In this document: piece after piece, positions 16,255-24,109 of the stretch
How the letters are laid out: the number at the start of each line of letters is the position of its first letter
How positions within the stretch are numbered: the stretch's first letter is position 1
NCBI GenBank assembly: GCA_021776075.1
Contig: JAJFGQ010000079.1
Span: forward strand, 1-64,000
Length of the DNA stretch: 64,000 bases
Direction: 5' to 3'
Source of the DNA: Alphaproteobacteria bacterium
Lineage (GTDB): Bacteria; Pseudomonadota; Alphaproteobacteria; Micavibrionales; Micavibrionaceae
Notes under the pieces: generated by a model
What the model saw: only the letters and a program-made list of their open reading frames with translations
Database searches by the model: none
What the model was told of the DNA's origin: nothing
Made by a program: the position numbers and the translations under genes

Positions 16255-17214
16255 TTATTCTGCAGCGGTTAGCTTAGCTTCCCGGGCCATGCGGAGTTTT
16301 TCAAAGTCGTCTCCGGCATGGTAGGAGGATCTTGTGAGTGGTGTGGCTGACACCATCAAAAAGCCCTTGGCGCGGGCCATTTTTTCGAGTTGTTCAAATT
16401 CTTCCGGGGTCCAGAATCGGTCGACTGGCGCATGCTTGGTGGTTGGTTGCAGATACTGGCCGATGGTCAGGAAATCGACATTAGCAGCGCGTAAGTCATC
16501 CATCACCTGCCCTATCTCTTCCTTTGTTTCGCCGAGGCCCACCATCATACCGGATTTGGTGAATTGCAGAGGGTCGACTTCCTTCACGCGTTGCAGTAAA
16601 CGCAGGGAACGAAAATACCGCGCTCCGGGACGTACAGTTGGATAAAGGCGCGGTACGGTCTCCAGATTGTGGTTAAAGACATCCGGTTTGGCAGCAATGA
16701 CGGCATCTATAGCGCCCATGTCCCCGCGAAAATCGCCGGGCAGAATTTCGATTGTGGTTTGCGGAGATTTAAAGCGGATGGCTTCAATCGTTTTGATAAA
16801 ATGCCGCGCGCCACTATCCTTTATATCGTCACGGTCAACGGATGTGACGACGACATGTTTCAGGCCAAGCTTCTGCACAGCAACCCCCGTGCGCAGCGGC
16901 TCCATCTTGTCCAGTTCTGACGGCTTGCCGGTGGCGACATTACAAAAAGAACAGGCGCGGGTGCATATTTCGCCCATAATCATAAAGGTTGCGTGTTTTT
17001 TATCCCAGCATTCACCGATATTCGGACAACCCGCTTCTTCGCAAACCGTGTTCAGTTTTGCTTTATGAACAATATCACGGGTTTCATGATAAGTTTTGCC
17101 CTGCGGCGCTTTTACACGAATCCAGTCCGGCTTCCGCCCCATGGGACGGTCGGGGTTTTTTTGCTTCTCCGGGTGGCGCTTTGTTTTGTCCAGTAGCTCT
17201 TTATTATAGGTCAT
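16255..17214 (-). CDS. lipA: Lipoyl synthase
   Basis: LipA is a radical-SAM enzyme that inserts two sulfurs into octanoyl groups on lipoyl domains. The 319 residues show the auxiliary cluster cysteines 58, 63 and 69 ([12 protein letters not shown]), the SAM-cluster motif CTRACSFC at 84-91, and the C-terminal RSSYHA serine ligand. It stands in the pyruvate dehydrogenase block, whose only visible lipoyl domain (on E1-beta) is an expected substrate. The start at 17214 has AAAGGG only two bases upstream, an unusually tight spacing. A toxin-antitoxin pair and a small plus-strand gene separate it from lpd. Confidence 0.97.
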   Translation of the reverse strand: MTYNKELLDKTKRHPEKQKNPDRPMGRKPDWIRVKAPQGKTYHETRDIVHKAKLNTVCEEAGCPNIGECWDKKHATFMIMGEICTRACSFCNVATGKPSELDKMEPLRTGVAVQKLGLKHVVVTSVDRDDIKDSGARHFIKTIEAIRFKSPQTTIEILPGDFRGDMGAIDAVIAAKPDVFNHNLETVPRLYPTVRPGARYFRSLRLLQRVKEVDPLQFTKSGMMVGLGETKEEIGQVMDDLRAANVDFLTIGQYLQPTTKHAPVDRFWTPEEFEQLEKMARAKGFLMVSATPLTRSSYHAGDDFEKLRMAREAKLTAAE

Positions 17215-17261
17215 GGCCCTTTATATAACCGTATAGCGACAAAGGCACGAAGAAATTTTTG

Positions 17262-17288
17262 TTGACATAAAACATATTTTCCTATAGC
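17262..17288 (+). promoter_or_regulatory. Candidate promoter of the 17318 gene
   Basis: A consensus TTGACA at 17262-17267 is followed after 15 bases by TATAGC at 17283-17288. The spacer is short, so the -10 assignment is tentative. The start codon is 30 bases further on, with GGAG in between. Confidence 0.4.
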
Positions 17289-17317
17289 CTCCTCGCAAAA
17301 TATTATGGAGAATAAAT

Positions 17318-17698
17318 ATGAGCAATAATAAAATGTTTCACATTGCAGACATCCTTAGTCTGATAACAAGCCGTGGGTTGGGCAAAGACCCCATGACGCT
17401 CGCCGGACACATACTGGGACTGGAGAGTGAAGAGGCTGTGTACGTTGTTTTTCTGGAGTCCGAAGAGGAATTTAAATCCACTCTTGAAGGGCAATTGCCA
17501 TGGCTTAAAAATGCGGACTTTGTGGCTCTGGAATATACAGACTGGAGCGGTGAAGAAAAACAGGCTTATTGTGATGAGTTTGTGAAGATGTATGCCGATA
17601 AATACGGTGAAACGCACAAGGTTCTGTCTACGGCTGCATGGAAAGCACAGGCGCGGAATTTAAACGGACCCACTGACACCCCTACTCCCCGTCCTTGA
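17318..17698 (+). CDS. Hypothetical protein, 126 residues
   Basis: I do not recognise this protein. It is soluble, acidic in the middle, with a mixed pattern: helix FHIADILSLI near the start, a strand-like VYVVFLES near residues 41-48 followed by a helix, and a Pro/Thr-rich end (TDTPTPRP). There is no signal peptide, and the single cysteine is in QAYCDEF. The start is supported by GGAG seven bases upstream and a TTGACA box. It is the only plus-strand gene between lipA and lpd, and it converges with the vapC-like gene with 14 bases between the stops. It belongs to the accessory genes that split this conserved block. Confidence 0.55.
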   Translation: MSNNKMFHIADILSLITSRGLGKDPMTLAGHILGLESEEAVYVVFLESEEEFKSTLEGQLPWLKNADFVALEYTDWSGEEKQAYCDEFVKMYADKYGETHKVLSTAAWKAQARNLNGPTDTPTPRP

Positions 17699-17712
17699 AA
17701 AAACGCCTTCTT

Positions 17713-18078
17713 TCATTTATACGGAATATGAACATCCGGCTGGGACCCATCAAAATCTTTTGTGTTGCGGGTTACAAGCGAAGCAGAGAGTTTTTTTGCC
17801 GTAGCGTAAATCATCGCATCCGGTAATTTCAGCCTTCTTTCACGTCGTAAAAGAAGTGTCGTTTCATAAATGCTTTCTTCGGGATAGATAATCTCAAACA
17901 GGTCATTCATGAATTCTTTAGCTTGTTCCAGCTTTGGCGCCGGCACACCAACCAGAAACTCAAGCCATGTTATAACACTGATATAGCGTTCCGTGTAGGC
18001 GCTGAGTATTTCCTGAGCTTTGGGGTTAGCATAAGAGAAATCAATCAGGATATTTGTATCGAAGACAGCTCTGTTCAT
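17713..18078 (-). CDS. vapC: PIN-domain toxin, VapC-like
   Basis: VapC-type PIN-domain toxins are Mg2+-dependent ribonucleases that cleave tRNA or rRNA when released from their antitoxin. The 121 residues have the expected acidic quartet: Asp7 in VFDTNILID, Glu40 in ITWLEFLVG, Asp87 in LKLPDAMIYATA and Asp108 in TRNTKDF. The TRNxxDF ending is typical of the family. Its start overlaps the antitoxin stop by four bases (ATGA), giving antitoxin-first order. All catalytic residues are present, so the toxin looks active. The RNA target cannot be read from sequence. Confidence 0.9.
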   Translation of the reverse strand: MNRAVFDTNILIDFSYANPKAQEILSAYTERYISVITWLEFLVGVPAPKLEQAKEFMNDLFEIIYPEESIYETTLLLRRERRLKLPDAMIYATAKKLSASLVTRNTKDFDGSQPDVHIPYK

Positions 18079-18407
18079 TCCGGTTTTTCTTTGTCTTTTT
18101 CATGGGTGTAAGGAGGGACAGGTTTTTCATTCATTCCCCAATTGCTATACATTTCATCCCTTTGATCCCATTCTGCGCGCATTTTTCTTTCATATTCAAG
18201 CGCATCAAGGCCATCAAATGGCTGCAGGTCGTCTTTTAGAAACCCGAAATGCTTATCAAGTCCGCCGGCGGATTTGTTCTGTTGTTCAATGTCGAGATAA
18301 GTTTTGACGGCACGGCGTACAAGCTCGGCTCTGGAAAGGTCTTCCTTTTTTCCGAGCAAATCGAGTGCCTTGATCTGATTTTCGGGTATGTCTACAATTG
18401 TTCTCAT
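18075..18407 (-). CDS. vapB: Ribbon-helix-helix antitoxin, VapB-like
   Basis: The 110-residue product begins with an RHH DNA-binding motif (MRTIVDIPENQIKALDLLGK, then LSRAELVRRAVKTYLD). A long charged C-terminal tail follows, likely the segment that wraps the PIN toxin. The tail (about residues 45-110) is longer than usual for VapB and is rich in Lys, Glu, Trp and Asp. The ATG at 18407 has no Shine-Dalgarno. The promoter just upstream would place the mRNA 5' end on or next to this ATG, suggesting leaderless translation; an in-frame TTG at 18413 lies in or next to the -10. The palindrome inside that promoter is a probable autoregulatory operator. Confidence 0.82.
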   Translation of the reverse strand: MRTIVDIPENQIKALDLLGKKEDLSRAELVRRAVKTYLDIEQQNKSAGGLDKHFGFLKDDLQPFDGLDALEYERKMRAEWDQRDEMYSNWGMNEKPVPPYTHEKDKEKPE

Positions 18408-18414
18408 ACCCAAT

Positions 18415-18442
18415 GATATATGATAACGTTATCAGATGTCAA
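18415..18442 (-). promoter_or_regulatory. Promoter and palindromic operator of the toxin-antitoxin pair
   Basis: On the minus strand a consensus TTGACA (18442-18437) and TATATC (18420-18415) are separated by 16 bases. Positions 18421-18434, wholly inside that spacer, are a perfect 14-bp palindrome, TGATAACGTTATCA. An RHH antitoxin bound there would block RNA polymerase. The expected transcription start, seven bases past the -10, is at about 18408, against the ATG at 18407. Confidence 0.7.
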
Positions 18443-18451
18443 TTAGTTTTT

Positions 18452-19855
18452 CTAAAAATGTATGGCCCGGCCATAGGCGTCCAAAACGCTTTCATGCATC
18501 ATTTCGCTTAAGGTGGGATGCGGGAAGATCGTATGCATGAGCTCAATTTCTGTGGTTTCCAGCGTTTTAGCGATTCCATAGCCCTGAATAAGCTCTGTGA
18601 CTTCTGCCCCCACCATATGCGCACCGAGGAGTTCCCCGGTTTTGGCGTCAAACACGGTTTTGACCATGCCTTCCGGTTCACCCAGTGCAATGGCCTTACC
18701 GTTCGCCATGAACGGGAAGCGACCCACTTTGACCTTATGCCCCTTTTCAATCGCTGCCTTTTCAGTCAGGCCAACGGAGGCAATTTGAGGCGTACAATAC
18801 GTACAGCCCGGTATGTTTGAAGTTTCAAGCGGATGAATGTCATTTTTTCCGGCAATTTTTTCAACGCAGATGACGCCTTCATGGCTGGCCTTGTGTGCCA
18901 ACCATGGTGGTCCTGCGACGTCACCGATCGCGTAAACGCCGGATTCCCCTGTTTGCGACCATTCATTGACGATGATGTGGCCGCGATCGACCTTAATTTT
19001 AGGCATTTTATCCAGCCCGATATCCTCGACATTGCCGGTAATACCCACGGCCACAATCACGCGGTCGACCGTAATTTTTTCGGCTTTACCGTCAATGTCG
19101 ATATGAGCTGTGACATTGTCTTTACCCTTTTCTAATTTTGTAACTTTAGCACCTGTATGGATGGTTAAACCCTGTTTTTTAAACTGTTTATGCGCAAATT
19201 TTGATATTTCCTCGTCTTCAACTGGCAAAATACGATCCATAACCTCTATAACGGTCACTTTTGCGCCCATATTGTGGTAAAAACTGGCAAATTCGATACC
19301 AATTGCGCCGGAACCGACAACCAAAAGCGATTTAGGCATGGTTTCCGGTACCATAGCTTCTTTGTAGCTCCAAACCAGTTTGCCATCTGCTTCCAGACCC
19401 GGCAATTCCCGCGCCCGTGCGCCTGTCGCGATGATGATGTGCGGTGCGGACAGTGTATCAATCGTCTTTCCGTCCTTTTCCACGGTGACTTTGCCTTGCC
19501 CGGCCAGTTTGCCGTAGCCGTCAATGACGGTCACTTTGTTCTTTTTCAGGAGGTGCTGTACGCCTCCGGCAAGCTGTTTGGCCACGCCACGCGATCGTTC
19601 AATTATTTTCTTAAAATCAAAGAAGAACTCTTTGATAGTAAAGCCAAATTCACTAGCGTTGTTTAGCAAATGATTGATCTCGCTACAACGTAAAAGCGCC
19701 TTGGTCGGGATACAGCCCCAGTTCAGACAAATGCCGCCCAGATGAGTTGACTCCACCAAAGCCGTGTTCATGCCCAATTGCGCCGCCCGGATCGCCGCCA
19801 CATAACCACCCGGCCCGCCCCCAATTACAATAAGATCAAATTTTTGTTCAGGCAT
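18452..19855 (-). CDS. lpdA: Dihydrolipoamide dehydrogenase (E3)
   Basis: E3 is the FAD flavoprotein that reoxidises dihydrolipoyl groups with NAD+ in 2-oxoacid dehydrogenase complexes. The 467 residues show the FAD motif GGGPGG (12-17), the redox disulfide CLNWGC (Cys43, Cys48), the NAD motif GSGAIGIEFASF, and the C-terminal HPHPTLSE with the catalytic His-Glu pair. It is the E3 of the local pyruvate dehydrogenase. Its start overlaps the deoxynucleoside-kinase-like gene by eight bases, so the two are probably co-transcribed, which is not the usual pairing; E2 normally precedes lpd directly. Confidence 0.97.
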   Translation of the reverse strand: MPEQKFDLIVIGGGPGGYVAAIRAAQLGMNTALVESTHLGGICLNWGCIPTKALLRCSEINHLLNNASEFGFTIKEFFFDFKKIIERSRGVAKQLAGGVQHLLKKNKVTVIDGYGKLAGQGKVTVEKDGKTIDTLSAPHIIIATGARARELPGLEADGKLVWSYKEAMVPETMPKSLLVVGSGAIGIEFASFYHNMGAKVTVIEVMDRILPVEDEEISKFAHKQFKKQGLTIHTGAKVTKLEKGKDNVTAHIDIDGKAEKITVDRVIVAVGITGNVEDIGLDKMPKIKVDRGHIIVNEWSQTGESGVYAIGDVAGPPWLAHKASHEGVICVEKIAGKNDIHPLETSNIPGCTYCTPQIASVGLTEKAAIEKGHKVKVGRFPFMANGKAIALGEPEGMVKTVFDAKTGELLGAHMVGAEVTELIQGYGIAKTLETTEIELMHTIFPHPTLSEMMHESVLDAYGRAIHF

Positions 19856-20534
19856 CTAATTCTACCCTTTCCGCATAATGCGTCACAAGCGGTTTATCTG
19901 CTGTACTTCCTGTTTTCAGAAGATTCTCAAGGTCAATGTCAAACCGGTCGGCAATCTGCCGCGCCAGACGTTGCGCGTATGTGGTGTTGTCAGGAAGGTA
20001 AACCGCCTCCGTATCAATTGTCATCACCGCATGGCCATTTGTTTTGGCTTCATTGAGCAGAATATTCATTTCCGTCTGTAGTTCTGTAATGTAATCCAGC
20101 TTCACATCTTTTTCATGCTCACGGTTACGGCTCCGCATGCGGTTCATTTGTTCCTGTGGTGAGCATTTCAGGTTAATCAGGAGGTCCGGCTGTCCGATCT
20201 GTTGCTCCATATAGTCAAAGCACTGATTGATAATCCCCAAAGCAGCAGCGTCAGCGTCCTTAAACAACATATTCGTATAGGCTTTGACGTTTAAAACAGC
20301 CTGATCCAGAACGTTCACTTTGCCGGGGCGCTCAAATTTTCTAATTTCATGGAATTTGGACAACACAAACCACATCTGTGACGGAAAGCGAAAATCTTCC
20401 GGTTTTACAAAACAATCGGCCAGAAATGGATTTGTCGCCAGATTTTCAAAGATACAGTTAAACCCAACGCCCTCAAGTGCCTTGCACAGCGTTGACTTCC
20501 CAATTCCCAGACCGCCCACCAGTTCGATGCGCAT
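19848..20534 (-). CDS. Deoxynucleoside kinase-like P-loop protein
   Basis: This 228-residue protein resembles deoxynucleoside kinases (dGK/dAK/dCK group), which salvage deoxynucleosides with ATP. It has a P-loop GGLGIGKST at 7-15, Glu30 after it (IFENLA), a LDQAVLNVKAY segment at 76-86 where the family usually has a D/E-R-S motif, and an Arg-rich lid RMRSRNRE at 132-139. The substitution of the DRS arginine by Gln78 is a warning about substrate or activity. AAGGAA precedes the ATG. It overlaps lpd by eight bases and is the probable first gene of that transcript. Other P-loop nucleotide kinases remain possible. Confidence 0.65.
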   Translation of the reverse strand: MRIELVGGLGIGKSTLCKALEGVGFNCIFENLATNPFLADCFVKPEDFRFPSQMWFVLSKFHEIRKFERPGKVNVLDQAVLNVKAYTNMLFKDADAAALGIINQCFDYMEQQIGQPDLLINLKCSPQEQMNRMRSRNREHEKDVKLDYITELQTEMNILLNEAKTNGHAVMTIDTEAVYLPDNTTYAQRLARQIADRFDIDLENLLKTGSTADKPLVTHYAERVELDA

Positions 20535-20649
20535 AAACCATTCCTTCTTGTAATGTCTCTATATAAAAGACTTTAACCGGGTTTTCTAAAAGGGAAAAAC
20601 TTTAAACTGTTTTTTTATCTACAGCAAATTTGTAGGATGATTGTTTTTC

Positions 20650-20679
20650 TTGACATAATGCTGCTTTATGGCGTATAAA
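20650..20679 (+). promoter_or_regulatory. Promoter of the 20725 gene
   Basis: TTGACA at 20650-20655 and TATAAA at 20674-20679, 18 bases apart, form a strong sigma-70-type promoter. Transcription would start near 20686, so an ATG at 20668 lies inside the promoter and cannot be the start codon. The next in-frame ATG with a ribosome binding site is at 20725. Confidence 0.6.
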
Positions 20680-20724
20680 ATTCGAGTAATAAATTTATGT
20701 AAAAGATATCTCGGGAGATTGGTA

Positions 20725-21354
20725 ATGGAAAAATTTGAAGATGTAGAGCACATTATAACACGTCCCTATTTGGTCTTTCCGCATTTTGCGAGTGGAAACC
20801 ATTTAAACCCATCACTATCTGTTCTGGTTATAGAGACAAAAGCCAGCCGGGATAGAGAGGATTCCAATCTTTGGAATATGGGAGTTGTAAGAGACTGGGC
20901 CGGGTTTATGGATTTGAAGGATGGTGCTAAACAATGGCGTTTTAACTATATGGGGGATGATTATGGTGGATACCCTCGTCGTGATATGTGCGAGTTAGGC
21001 AAAGAATTAGAGAATTTCGGGTTTACACGCCCAGAGGCAAGGCGTTCTCGTTGGGAGTCCTGTAAGTTTGGGCTAAGTGCCGACGAGCTCTTAAAGTCGT
21101 TTGCAAGAGTGGATGTGGTGGTAGGGCTAGGTGATAATACTAGCCCTTTTATAGCGCCTTTCTCAAATGCTGTTGTTCGCAATGTCGTTAATGATTTTTA
21201 TCCAGGCTTGTCAGAGTCTCCTGAAGTTAAAGAGAAAATAGGCCTTACAGAGCCCAACACGGTCTGGCTTAATGAGGCGGAAGAGCTTTACAAGGATTAC
21301 CAGAGAAGAAACTCACCGGGGAATGGTGGGCTGAAACAGATTAGACCAACATAG
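20725..21354 (+). CDS. Hypothetical protein, 209 residues
   Basis: I do not recognise this protein. The start at 20725 (MEKFEDVEHI) is set by GGGAG seven bases upstream and by the promoter position. The product is soluble with no signal peptide. It contains an aromatic and glycine-rich middle (WNMGVVRDWAGFMDL, FNYMGDDYGGYPRRD) and a VDVVVGLGDNTSPFIAPFSN segment, suggesting an alpha/beta fold. Its last 14 bases overlap the opposite-strand end of the E2 gene. It is the only plus-strand gene between lpd and pdhC and carries its own strong promoter, in line with an accessory insertion. Confidence 0.6.
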   Translation: MEKFEDVEHIITRPYLVFPHFASGNHLNPSLSVLVIETKASRDREDSNLWNMGVVRDWAGFMDLKDGAKQWRFNYMGDDYGGYPRRDMCELGKELENFGFTRPEARRSRWESCKFGLSADELLKSFARVDVVVGLGDNTSPFIAPFSNAVVRNVVNDFYPGLSESPEVKEKIGLTEPNTVWLNEAEELYKDYQRRNSPGNGGLKQIRPT

Positions 21355-22261
21355 ATACCGGGGTTTCAATATATTGTTTGAGGATTTGCAGATATTCCGC
21401 GCCGACGGCACCGTCGACGGACCGGTGATCTACGGATAATGTGCAGGTCATGAAGGTTCCGATTTTTATTTCTCCGCCATCGACAAAGGGCTTTTGCTCC
21501 CCTGCCCCCACAGCCAGAATGCAGGATTGCGGCGGATTGATGATGGCGCCGAATTCTTTAATACCAAACATACCCAGATTGGAAACGGTGAATGTACCAC
21601 CCTGAAATTCTTCGGGTTTGAGCTTCCCTTCACGCGCCCGGCCTGCGAGGTCTTTGACTTCTTCTGAAATCTGGCGGAGGCCCTTGTTCTCGGCCTCTTT
21701 AACAATTGGTGTAATCAGGCCGTTCGGTGTGGCGACAGCTACGGAAATATCGGCATGCTCATATTGCAGGATCGCATCTTCGGTCCACGATGTATTGGCC
21801 GCCGGGTACGTGTTCAGAGCATTGGCGCAGGCCTTGATAATGAAGTCATTAACGGAAAGCTTGTATTCGCCGTTGGCTTTATCATTAATTCCCTTCCGTG
21901 CAGCCATCAGGGAATCGATCCGGCATTCAATGGTCAGATAAAAGTGCGGGACTGTTTGTTTGGCTTCCAGCAGGCGCGTCGCTACGATTTTACGGATATT
22001 GTTGTTCGGAATCTCTGTGTAGGTCATGCCGAGAGCGTTAGACATTTGTGCGGCATCCGGCCCGGAAGACGCCTGCGTTGCGGCTTTGGACGGCGCTATT
22101 ACTGGCGCCGCACCGGCTTTCGCGCCTTCAATGTCAATCTTCACAATCCGGCCATGAGGGCCGCTGCCTTTAATAGCAGACAGATCAACGCCTTTCTCTG
22201 CCGCAATGCGGCGGGCAAGAGGGGAAGCAAATAGTCTTGGTTCAGTGGCTGGCTGACTCAT
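21341..22261 (-). CDS. pdhC: Pyruvate dehydrogenase E2 (dihydrolipoamide acetyltransferase) without lipoyl domain
   Basis: E2 forms the core of the complex and moves the acetyl group to CoA. This copy is 306 residues, about 100 or more shorter than the usual alphaproteobacterial E2. It starts directly with the peripheral subunit-binding domain (residues of about 8-44: LFASPLARRIAAEKGVDLSA, then KGSGPHGRI). An Ala/Pro linker (45-72) leads to a complete catalytic domain ending with HRSVDG at 279-284, whose His279 and Asp283 are catalytic. No lipoyl domain precedes it: only 59 bases separate its ATG from the upstream Hsp70-like stop, and they hold an 8-bp tandem repeat. E1-beta carries the only lipoyl domain here. 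AAAGG directly abuts the ATG, a poor spacing. Confidence 0.9.
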   Translation of the reverse strand: MSQPATEPRLFASPLARRIAAEKGVDLSAIKGSGPHGRIVKIDIEGAKAGAAPVIAPSKAATQASSGPDAAQMSNALGMTYTEIPNNNIRKIVATRLLEAKQTVPHFYLTIECRIDSLMAARKGINDKANGEYKLSVNDFIIKACANALNTYPAANTSWTEDAILQYEHADISVAVATPNGLITPIVKEAENKGLRQISEEVKDLAGRAREGKLKPEEFQGGTFTVSNLGMFGIKEFGAIINPPQSCILAVGAGEQKPFVDGGEIKIGTFMTCTLSVDHRSVDGAVGAEYLQILKQYIETPVSMLV

Positions 22262-22274
22262 CCTTTATATTTAC

Positions 22275-22297
22275 CACCAAGACACCAAGGCACCAAG
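22275..22297. repeat. Three-copy 8-bp tandem repeat
   Basis: The plus strand reads CACCAAGA, CACCAAGG, CACCAAG in a row with a period of eight bases. It fills the gap between the Hsp70-like gene and the E2 start. Similar CACCAAG-rich intergenic repeats occur in many unrelated bacterial genomes, to my recollection. It may mark the rearrangement that left E2 without its N-terminal domain. Confidence 0.7.
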
Positions 22298-22320
22298 TTT
22301 TTCCTGCAAGTCTGTTTTCG

Positions 22321-23595
22321 TTAGCTGGAAAAAGCATGTTGTGCGTATTGGGCAAGCCCCGTGCCGACACTATCCATTTTATGATCATCGGATAATTCAG
22401 CATCAGGAAACTGTTCCCGGACAAAAGCTTTTATGCTTGGTAGCTCGGTTGAACCACCTGTCATGATAACCATATCAATCTGATCTTTTTGTATAGTGGC
22501 TTTGGTAAGGCATTCTTCCATAGTTGTCTTTATTTTCCGGATATCATCTTCGATTATACGGTCAAAGATTTCCCTCTGTACCGTCACCTTGAAATCAGTC
22601 CCGAGAGGTTGGAATGTAACTGTTGTGGCTGGATTATCCGACAGGTCTATTTTGGCTTTTTCGGCTTCTTCGAGCAAGGAATAGCCAAGTTGCTTTTCCT
22701 GTATCGACAAAAGATGTTCTAACTTATCAGGTTCCAGAGCCCTTGCTTTTAAGGATATGGTTTGGCGAATGGATTTGGAAGAATGTGCCCTGTATATACG
22801 GGACCAGTCAGATAAATCCGAATATACGGAAAGTGGCATGTCATATAGCTTTTGTGAATCAAAGGCATCTCTATACCGGGAGTTTAACCCCAGGGGAGAC
22901 ATCAGGAATTTCATGCTAATGCGCTGATCAAATGTTGTGCCGCCGACTTTAACGCCGGATGTCGCGAGGACGTCTTCTGTACGGTTTGACTTGTTTACAT
23001 TGCTTTGTGACAGGCGGATGACGGTAAAATCAGATGTGCCTCCTCCCAGATCCATAACAAGAGCCAGCTTTTCACCTTTGATCCGTGTCTCATGTGCAAA
23101 CGCGGCCGCTATCGGTTCGTATTGAAAAAGAACGTTTTTAAACCCTATGGACTTTGCTATGTCTTCCAAAGACTCTTGTGCCTGTGTACTGGCAACAGAA
23201 TTGTTGTCATGAAAATGTACAGGGCGTCCTATGACTACATTTTCTATGGTCTGATTTGCGTGTTGTTCAGCCTCTTTTTTTAAATGCTTTAAATAGATGG
23301 CCAGAATATCCAGAAAACTTGTGGGTCTGCTGTTTATCAGCGTTTTGTCATCCATCAGTGATGTGCCAATAATTTTTTTAATTCCCCGCAGAAGACGACC
23401 TTCTTCTCCGTCTAAATAGGCATCAATGGCTTTGCGTCCATAGAGTATTCCCGTCGTTTCCCCAAAGAAAAGAGCGCTTGGCAGGGTTGTTTTATTATTT
23501 TCCAGCGGAATCAGTTCTATGGCCCCCTCATGCGCAATGGCTACTGTTGAGTTGGAGGTCCCAAAATCGATTCCGCAGGATATTTTGTTTGGCAT
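22321..23595 (-). CDS. Hsp70-like ATPase, YegD type, lacking a substrate-binding domain
   Basis: This 424-residue actin-like ATPase has the Hsp70 phosphate-1 motif GIDFGTSNS at 8-16, phosphate-2 DLGGGTSDF near 207-215, and the adenosine motif MTGGSTELPSI near 385-395. It ends right after the nucleotide-binding domain, so it has no peptide-binding or lid domain, like Escherichia coli YegD. Such proteins lack an established chaperone cycle, and their client is unknown. No good Shine-Dalgarno precedes the ATG. The gene is divergent from the thioesterase and directly upstream of the lipoyl-less E2, where alphaproteobacteria normally have only pyruvate dehydrogenase genes. Confidence 0.85.
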   Translation of the reverse strand: MPNKISCGIDFGTSNSTVAIAHEGAIELIPLENNKTTLPSALFFGETTGILYGRKAIDAYLDGEEGRLLRGIKKIIGTSLMDDKTLINSRPTSFLDILAIYLKHLKKEAEQHANQTIENVVIGRPVHFHDNNSVASTQAQESLEDIAKSIGFKNVLFQYEPIAAAFAHETRIKGEKLALVMDLGGGTSDFTVIRLSQSNVNKSNRTEDVLATSGVKVGGTTFDQRISMKFLMSPLGLNSRYRDAFDSQKLYDMPLSVYSDLSDWSRIYRAHSSKSIRQTISLKARALEPDKLEHLLSIQEKQLGYSLLEEAEKAKIDLSDNPATTVTFQPLGTDFKVTVQREIFDRIIEDDIRKIKTTMEECLTKATIQKDQIDMVIMTGGSTELPSIKAFVREQFPDAELSDDHKMDSVGTGLAQYAQHAFSS

Positions 23596-23666
23596 GATTT
23601 GGCTTATATCCTATGCAGTCTGAAAAGGCTCTGGAAAAAGTAATGGGTATGAACTAGTCTTGCAAT

Positions 23667-24077
23667 ATGAATGATCATCCCATGCCCGACCCGCATAACG
23701 ACCCCGATTATGAGCTATCCTTAAAAACGATTGCTATGCCGGCGGATACCAACGCCAATGGCGATATTTTCGGCGGTTGGCTTCTTTCACAGATGGATTT
23801 GGCCGGGGCAACCCACGCCATTCACTATACAAAAGGCCGCGTTGTAACGATAGGAATCGAGGCCATGTCTTTCCATGAGCCTGTTTTTGTTGGGGACGGT
23901 CTTATCCTTTACACAAAAATAACAAAGGTGGGACGGACTTCGGTCACTGTCCATATTGAAAGCTGGGCGCGGCGTTCCCGACAAGGCGATGTTACAAAGG
24001 TTACAGAAGGCTTGTTTACTTTTATTGCGATGGATGATGATCGTCACTCTGTCTCTATAGAAGAGCGTCGTGGCTAA
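23667..24077 (+). CDS. Acyl-CoA thioesterase, YciA-like hotdog fold
   Basis: This 136-residue single-hotdog acyl-CoA hydrolase has the family signature NANGDIFGGWLLSQMDLAGA near 29-48, in which the Asp and Gly line the thioester site, followed by VTIGIEAMSFHEPV (near 67-80) and VEVHIESW-like VTVHIESWAR. It would release free fatty acids from short to medium acyl-CoAs in the cytoplasm. It lies alone on the plus strand, divergent from the Hsp70-like gene and convergent with the next gene (32 bases between stops). No clear Shine-Dalgarno is visible before the ATG. Confidence 0.88.
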   Translation: MNDHPMPDPHNDPDYELSLKTIAMPADTNANGDIFGGWLLSQMDLAGATHAIHYTKGRVVTIGIEAMSFHEPVFVGDGLILYTKITKVGRTSVTVHIESWARRSRQGDVTKVTEGLFTFIAMDDDRHSVSIEERRG

Positions 24078-24109
24078 ACCTAAGCTGTGACCCTTCTTTT
24101 TCCCTGTTT

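Noticed and set aside
20668-20724. Upstream ATG as the start of the 20725 gene
   Set aside because: It lies between the -35 and -10 boxes of a strong promoter and has no ribosome binding site; ATG 20725 has GGGAG.
21755-22234. Plus-strand open frame of 159 codons antisense to pdhC
   Set aside because: The E2 frame on the minus strand is unambiguous over this stretch; the antisense peptide is arginine-rich and without pattern.
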